Shown piece by piece: positions 60,468-64,000 of a stretch of DNA of 64,000 bases. A program made the position numbers and the translations under genes. The notes beneath the pieces were generated by a model that was not told the origin of the DNA, ran no database searches, and saw only the letters and a program-made list of their open reading frames with translations. This stretch comes from Gerris lacustris (Eukaryota > Arthropoda > Insecta > Hemiptera > Gerridae). The stretch spans positions 16,951,050 to 17,015,049 of the forward strand of contig OX578286.1 in NCBI GenBank assembly GCA_951217055.1, read 5' to 3'. Numbering within the stretch: position 1 is the stretch's first letter; each line of letters opens with the position of its first letter.

Positions 60468-61819
60468 CTTTTCTTTTCTTTTTATATAAATATGTTTGTT
60501 TTAGGAAAAGTTTAAAACCCATGCTTTCTATAGCATACGTAGGCATTTTTAGAATACCTGCCCATTTTAGGCAAAGTTTAGAAAAGTGTAATTTGTAGAA
60601 TTGCTTTCTTAACACCTGTAAACCAAACAGAATTTAAGTAAAAATTTCAATTCTTGCTTTAAATAAAAATTATAATAAGAGCGAACATTAAACTATAACA
60701 GTCTACTCTATATAATAAACTTTTTATGTAATATAATATAAATATCTTTGTAGGCTGGAGGTTGCTAACTCCTGTTGCCTGCAAATAATGCCCTCCACAA
60801 ATTAGACTAAGCATATAATTAGAATAAACTGAATTAATATGTGAAATAAATTTATTTATTCCCCTTTAAAATTAGTGATGAAAATAAATATAATTAAAGA
60901 AATTGAACGGTACATTGCAGTCATTACTAGTTACAAGTAAGAAATCTTTAAAATTTAAGGTTTTAGTTTAAGATCTGGTTTTTTCGCTATAACTTTGCAA
61001 AGCTTTGTCAGCTCCCTGATTTTTCTTTGCTCGCTGCAGAAATTAGTGTTGTCAATTTCTTAGGAATATATTTTACTCTAATGAGGTTTTTTAGGGTACA
61101 TAAGGAATTTAAGATTCTGCTATAAATTTTTGTATTCCACTCGTACTTGCTAGTTTATTATCCACGTAACCGTTATCTGCAGTGCTTACGATAACTGCCA
61201 TGATGTTTTGTAGGTCACCTCATCCCTTTTCTACGTTAGGAATTGGAACTCTTGCCGGTACCCTAGTAAATATTGAAGTAAACTTTTTAATCGGAATCAA
61301 AGTTCACCCTCTTTTGCTTATTTGTCAAGGTAGTCATTTGACTACTGTCATACTACTTAGTAAGCACTCATGGTCTTAAAAAAAACATTATAAAGTATTA
61401 AAGTCACTCCACACCTGTCGTAACTATTTTTAACAAATAGGTTTGCCTTAAATGTGTTATTATTTTACACTCTACCCAACCAGCATTTAGTTATTCTGTA
61501 GAATGTGTTATATATATCATATTTCTAATTCTCCTTCGATATTAATTTGATGCATTTACCTATAAAATATGTATAAAACACATCATATCAATGTTGAAAA
61601 AATAAATTAAATAAAAATGAACTTTTTCGCTTGTTAAGAAATAATGTAAATAAATATAATCAATACAAAATTAACAATTTTCTAGCTGATTCAACCATTC
61701 TAACTAGTTTTTAATTAATATTATTAGTATATCATATTGACATAGTAGTCACATGTATTCAAATATTTTTGTTCACAAGTTACGAGGCATCGATAAATCA
61801 AATAATTCTATTCAATCCT
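60468..61819. other. Unique AT-rich DNA, no convincing gene
   Basis: Moderately varied sequence without tandem repeats. A 65-codon frame at 61182-61379 has no known motif. A stable hairpin lies at 60747-60784. Confidence 0.45.
60747..60784. other. Imperfect hairpin
   Basis: tttg, aggc and ggag on the left pair with ctcc, gcct and caaa on the right, separated by small internal loops, with gttgctaa as the terminal loop. It stands out because the surroundings are AT-rich. Function unknown. Confidence 0.5.
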
Positions 61820-61950
61820 CAAAAAGCACCTTGAGCTGTGTTCTAGGGCACGACTTTGACCCTTACCAAGTTAAAGGGTCCGATGTGTCTGAACACTGCT
61901 AACATCTAATTTATAATAATAATTATAAATTAATAAACATTTACATTTAC
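61820..61950. repeat. Structured dispersed repeat, copy 3
   Basis: The most diverged copy, but the hairpins are kept: GACCCTT (61858-61864) with AAGGGTC (61874-61880), one base pair longer than in copies 1 and 2, and GTGT (61885-61888) with ACAC (61893-61896). The longer stem is a compensatory change (extra C on one side, extra G on the other). Confidence 0.75.
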
Positions 61951-62238
61951 TCTTAGCATTTTTTAAAAATTTTGATTTTAATATAAATATGTTGATTGGT
62001 AGATAATTTATTAAGATCACTCTTTGCTCACCTTTTCTTTTTTTTCTTTTTTTTTTTTTTTCAGCTACACTTTTATCACTGACATTCCTTTATGACTAAA
62101 AAATTAAGATATTTTGATGCAATTCACATATGCTTTATTCGTTAAATCAGATTAAACTAATTGAAAATCGTATTCTTCAAGCCCAATTAATTTAAACTTG
62201 ATTCTGTAATTGATTGTCAAACCGTAGCTCAAATTAAT
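61951..62238. other. AT-rich spacer with T-tract
   Basis: A pyrimidine/T tract lies at about 62031-62061. No gene seen. Confidence 0.5.
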
Positions 62239-62269
62239 AAGTTGATGGAGCCAAACGCTCCATTAACTT
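62239..62269. other. 13-bp stem hairpin
   Basis: AAGTTGATGGAGC pairs with GCTCCATTAACTT around the loop CAAAC, with one G-T position. It is the first of three hairpins within 450 bp. A shorter palindrome ggcttaagcc follows at about 62303. Confidence 0.85.
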
Positions 62270-62514
62270 ATGCCAATCTATTACATATAAGCCCTTTGGC
62301 TGGCTTAAGCCAACCATGGTCAAATTATGCCTCAGTTTATTATAACATTAATTACTTAAATTCTGTATTTAATCACTAAAAAAAATTAATACAAAATTTA
62401 AATTCATGTTTATAATGCAATAAAACTTTTTAAATTTTTGAATTGGTTTTTAAATTTTTTAAATAAAATTATTGTTTTATTATTTTAATATTATTATTAT
62501 ATTTGTGGCGGATC
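62270..62514. other. AT-rich spacer between hairpins
   Basis: Apart from the ggcttaagcc palindrome, only A/T-rich sequence. Confidence 0.4.
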
Positions 62515-62566
62515 GGGGTGGCTGTAAGGGGTGATGTGGAGGCCACCTTTTTTTTTTTTTTTTTTT
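62515..62566 (+). repeat. Stem-loop plus T-tract element, copy 3
   Basis: GGGGTGGC and GGCCACC as in copies 1 and 2, with three loop differences (gtaagg, ggtgatg), followed by 19 T and a ctctctccc tail. Preceded by gtggcggatc; copy 1 has a similar gtggtgcagg before the block. Confidence 0.65.
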
Positions 62567-62658
62567 CTCTCTCCCTTTTTTAAATTTTATTTATTTATTC
62601 GAGTGAAGTGTGTTTATTAAAATACACATATATTTGACTTTATTTATTTACTGGCCCT

Positions 62659-62681
62659 AGCCCAGATTATTCATCTGGGCT
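62659..62681. other. 9-bp perfect hairpin
   Basis: AGCCCAGAT pairs with ATCTGGGCT around TATTC. It lies about 90 bp after the stem-loop/T-tract element. Confidence 0.85.
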
Positions 62682-62984
62682 CATGGTATGTAAACAAATC
62701 ATATTTGAAAATAATAATTTTTGCCCATATACGTATTATTATAACAGTTTAAATTCAGACCAAATCAAATGCTTGAAAGCATTATGTATTAAACATTAGA
62801 TATTGTGGTTCAAATTTAAACAATAGGTTGATAAATTTACTCTACCCAAAAGATTCTATAGTTCTGTTACTGTGATATTAACATAGTGATATGGTGAGTA
62901 TTACAACATCAAAACTGTGTGATTATAAGAGCAATCTAGTAAGTTTATCACTTTGGCAAAGAGAAATAGCACGTTTATTTTTAC
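62682..62984. other. AT-rich spacer
   Basis: No gene; from about 62890 the first diverged units of the next repeat appear (gtgatatggtgagtatt). Confidence 0.45.
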
Positions 62985-63235
62985 TATTCTTGTGAGATTG
63001 ACATGATATAGCGAGTTTATTACTACTATCCTTGTGACATGACATGACATAGTGAGTTTATTACTACTATTTTTGTGAGATTATCATGGTATAATGAGTT
63101 TATTACTACTATTTTTGTGAGATTATCACGGTATAATGAGTTTATTACTCTACTATTCTTGTGAGATTAACATGATATAGTGAGTTTATTTCTACTATTC
63201 TTGTGAGATTATCATGATATAGTGAGTTTCTTATT
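62985..63235. repeat. ~42-bp tandem array
   Basis: Six units with cttgtgagatt, atcatgatatagtgagttta and ttactactatt; period about 42 bp with small indels. Confidence 0.9.
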
Positions 63236-63890
63236 TTTAATTAATTTTTGTGTTTTTTTCAGCTTTTATCAATATTTTGTGAATATCGTTGTTCATGTGA
63301 CATATCTTTGAGACCATGCTTTGAGTGAAAATTATGTGATTTTTTATGTTGTTGTTTTTTTTTTTTTTTAGTTTAGGTTCAAGGCCTGGTCAACTCTGTT
63401 GAGGTTTTTATGTGGTTTGCCCTCAACTAATTTTATTAAAATAAGCCAAAGCTAGGTTGGCATCCATTGACGTTTTTATTTGGATGATGAGCCACATACC
63501 TTTTTATCCATTTTATGTTCAGATTAAATTTGATACTACATAATACTAATCTAATTCAATATTAAACTTAAAGATTTTTTTTATTTATTTAAATTAGTTT
63601 GCGTTAACTTAATTTAACCTTTTTTTTAATTTACTCAGACCAATTAAATTTATTAAATAATTGTATTTTTTAATTAATTTTCTCAATAAACTTTTCTCAA
63701 TGCAATAGTTCATTTAATTGTTCAATAATGAAAAAACTAAAAACAATATTGTAAAATAAAACATTAAAAAAAACTAAATATTTGTGTATTTTATTATTAT
63801 AAATATATATGTGTACCTTTCTTTTGGGCTACTTCTTTAGATTGTTTCTCCCCTATGTTTTTTTTGACTATAAATTACTTTGACTAATTA
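63236..63890. other. AT-rich, no gene
   Basis: A less AT-rich patch at 63370-63500 (aaggcctggtcaactctgtt, gccctcaactaatttt, ctaggttggcatcc) may be transposon debris. The rest is low complexity. Confidence 0.4.
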
Positions 63891-63894
63891 TCTA

Positions 63895-63950
63895 TTAAGA
63901 CAAAGGGATGTTTAGTACAATGTACTTTAGGACAAAGAAATGTCACACTT
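63895..63950. repeat. Copy of the gggacaaagga motif
   Basis: atgtttagtacaatgtactt followed by aggacaaagaaatgtcacac parallels the pair at 33328-33500 inside the alternating-module element. A related element probably starts here and runs out of the window. Confidence 0.55.
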
Positions 63951-64000
63951 CCGTTTTTATAAGGCGAGTAACAGTCTAAAGAAGAACATTCCATACACCT

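Overview
This is strongly AT-rich eukaryotic DNA, most likely from an animal and probably an invertebrate. The evidence is the content: animal-type retroelements (a non-LTR reverse transcriptase, a 5S rRNA-derived element, a Penelope-like element with hammerhead motifs), terminal-inverted-repeat DNA transposons, and tens of kilobases of tandem repeats. There are no operons, no bacterial-type genes and no convincing host protein-coding gene. The species cannot be named from the sequence.

Layout. 0-2.5 kb: 41-bp and 76-bp tandem repeats around an empty AT-rich stretch. 2.8-11.9 kb: one large family with a 62-65 bp unit, with conserved cores in a decayed background. 12-15.5 kb: an 82-bp family whose unit shortens to 78/81 bp and so creates a repetitive open frame. 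16.1-27.1 kb: a 33-bp array, a very homogeneous 103-bp satellite (about 34 copies), then 7 kb of decayed relatives. 27.1-31.2 kb: a 95-bp family. 31.2-38.9 kb: decayed satellite carrying three mobile elements with visible target duplications. 39.2-43.5 kb: a 109-bp family. 43.6-44.7 kb: a GC-richer island of unknown origin. 44.7-48.7 kb: T-rich DNA with an (AT)n tract, then 83-bp and 80-bp repeats. 49.1-53.5 kb: a 97-bp satellite split by a 5'-truncated LINE. 53.5-56.0 kb: 92-bp and 56-bp arrays. 56-64 kb: mostly non-tandem DNA with another GC-richer island, three copies of a small structured repeat and several strong hairpins.

The only substantial protein is the LINE reverse transcriptase at 50189-52417. 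Its first 13 codons, including the ATG, come from the satellite it landed in. The LINE is flanked by a 12-bp target duplication, and an unoccupied copy of the same site lies 776 bp upstream in a higher-order repeat, so the order of events (satellite amplification, then insertion) can be read directly.

The most interesting objects are these. (1) A ~0.6 kb palindromic element at 37.14-37.76 kb has ~165-bp inverted terminal repeats, each of which folds as a hammerhead ribozyme with a palindromic helix III. (2) An element at 32.66-33.85 kb is built from four tandem palindromic modules with alternating ends. (3) A small dispersed repeat near 58.6, 60.0 and 61.8 kb has a hairpin showing a compensatory insertion. 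Nearly all other open frames are accidental readings through tandem repeats.
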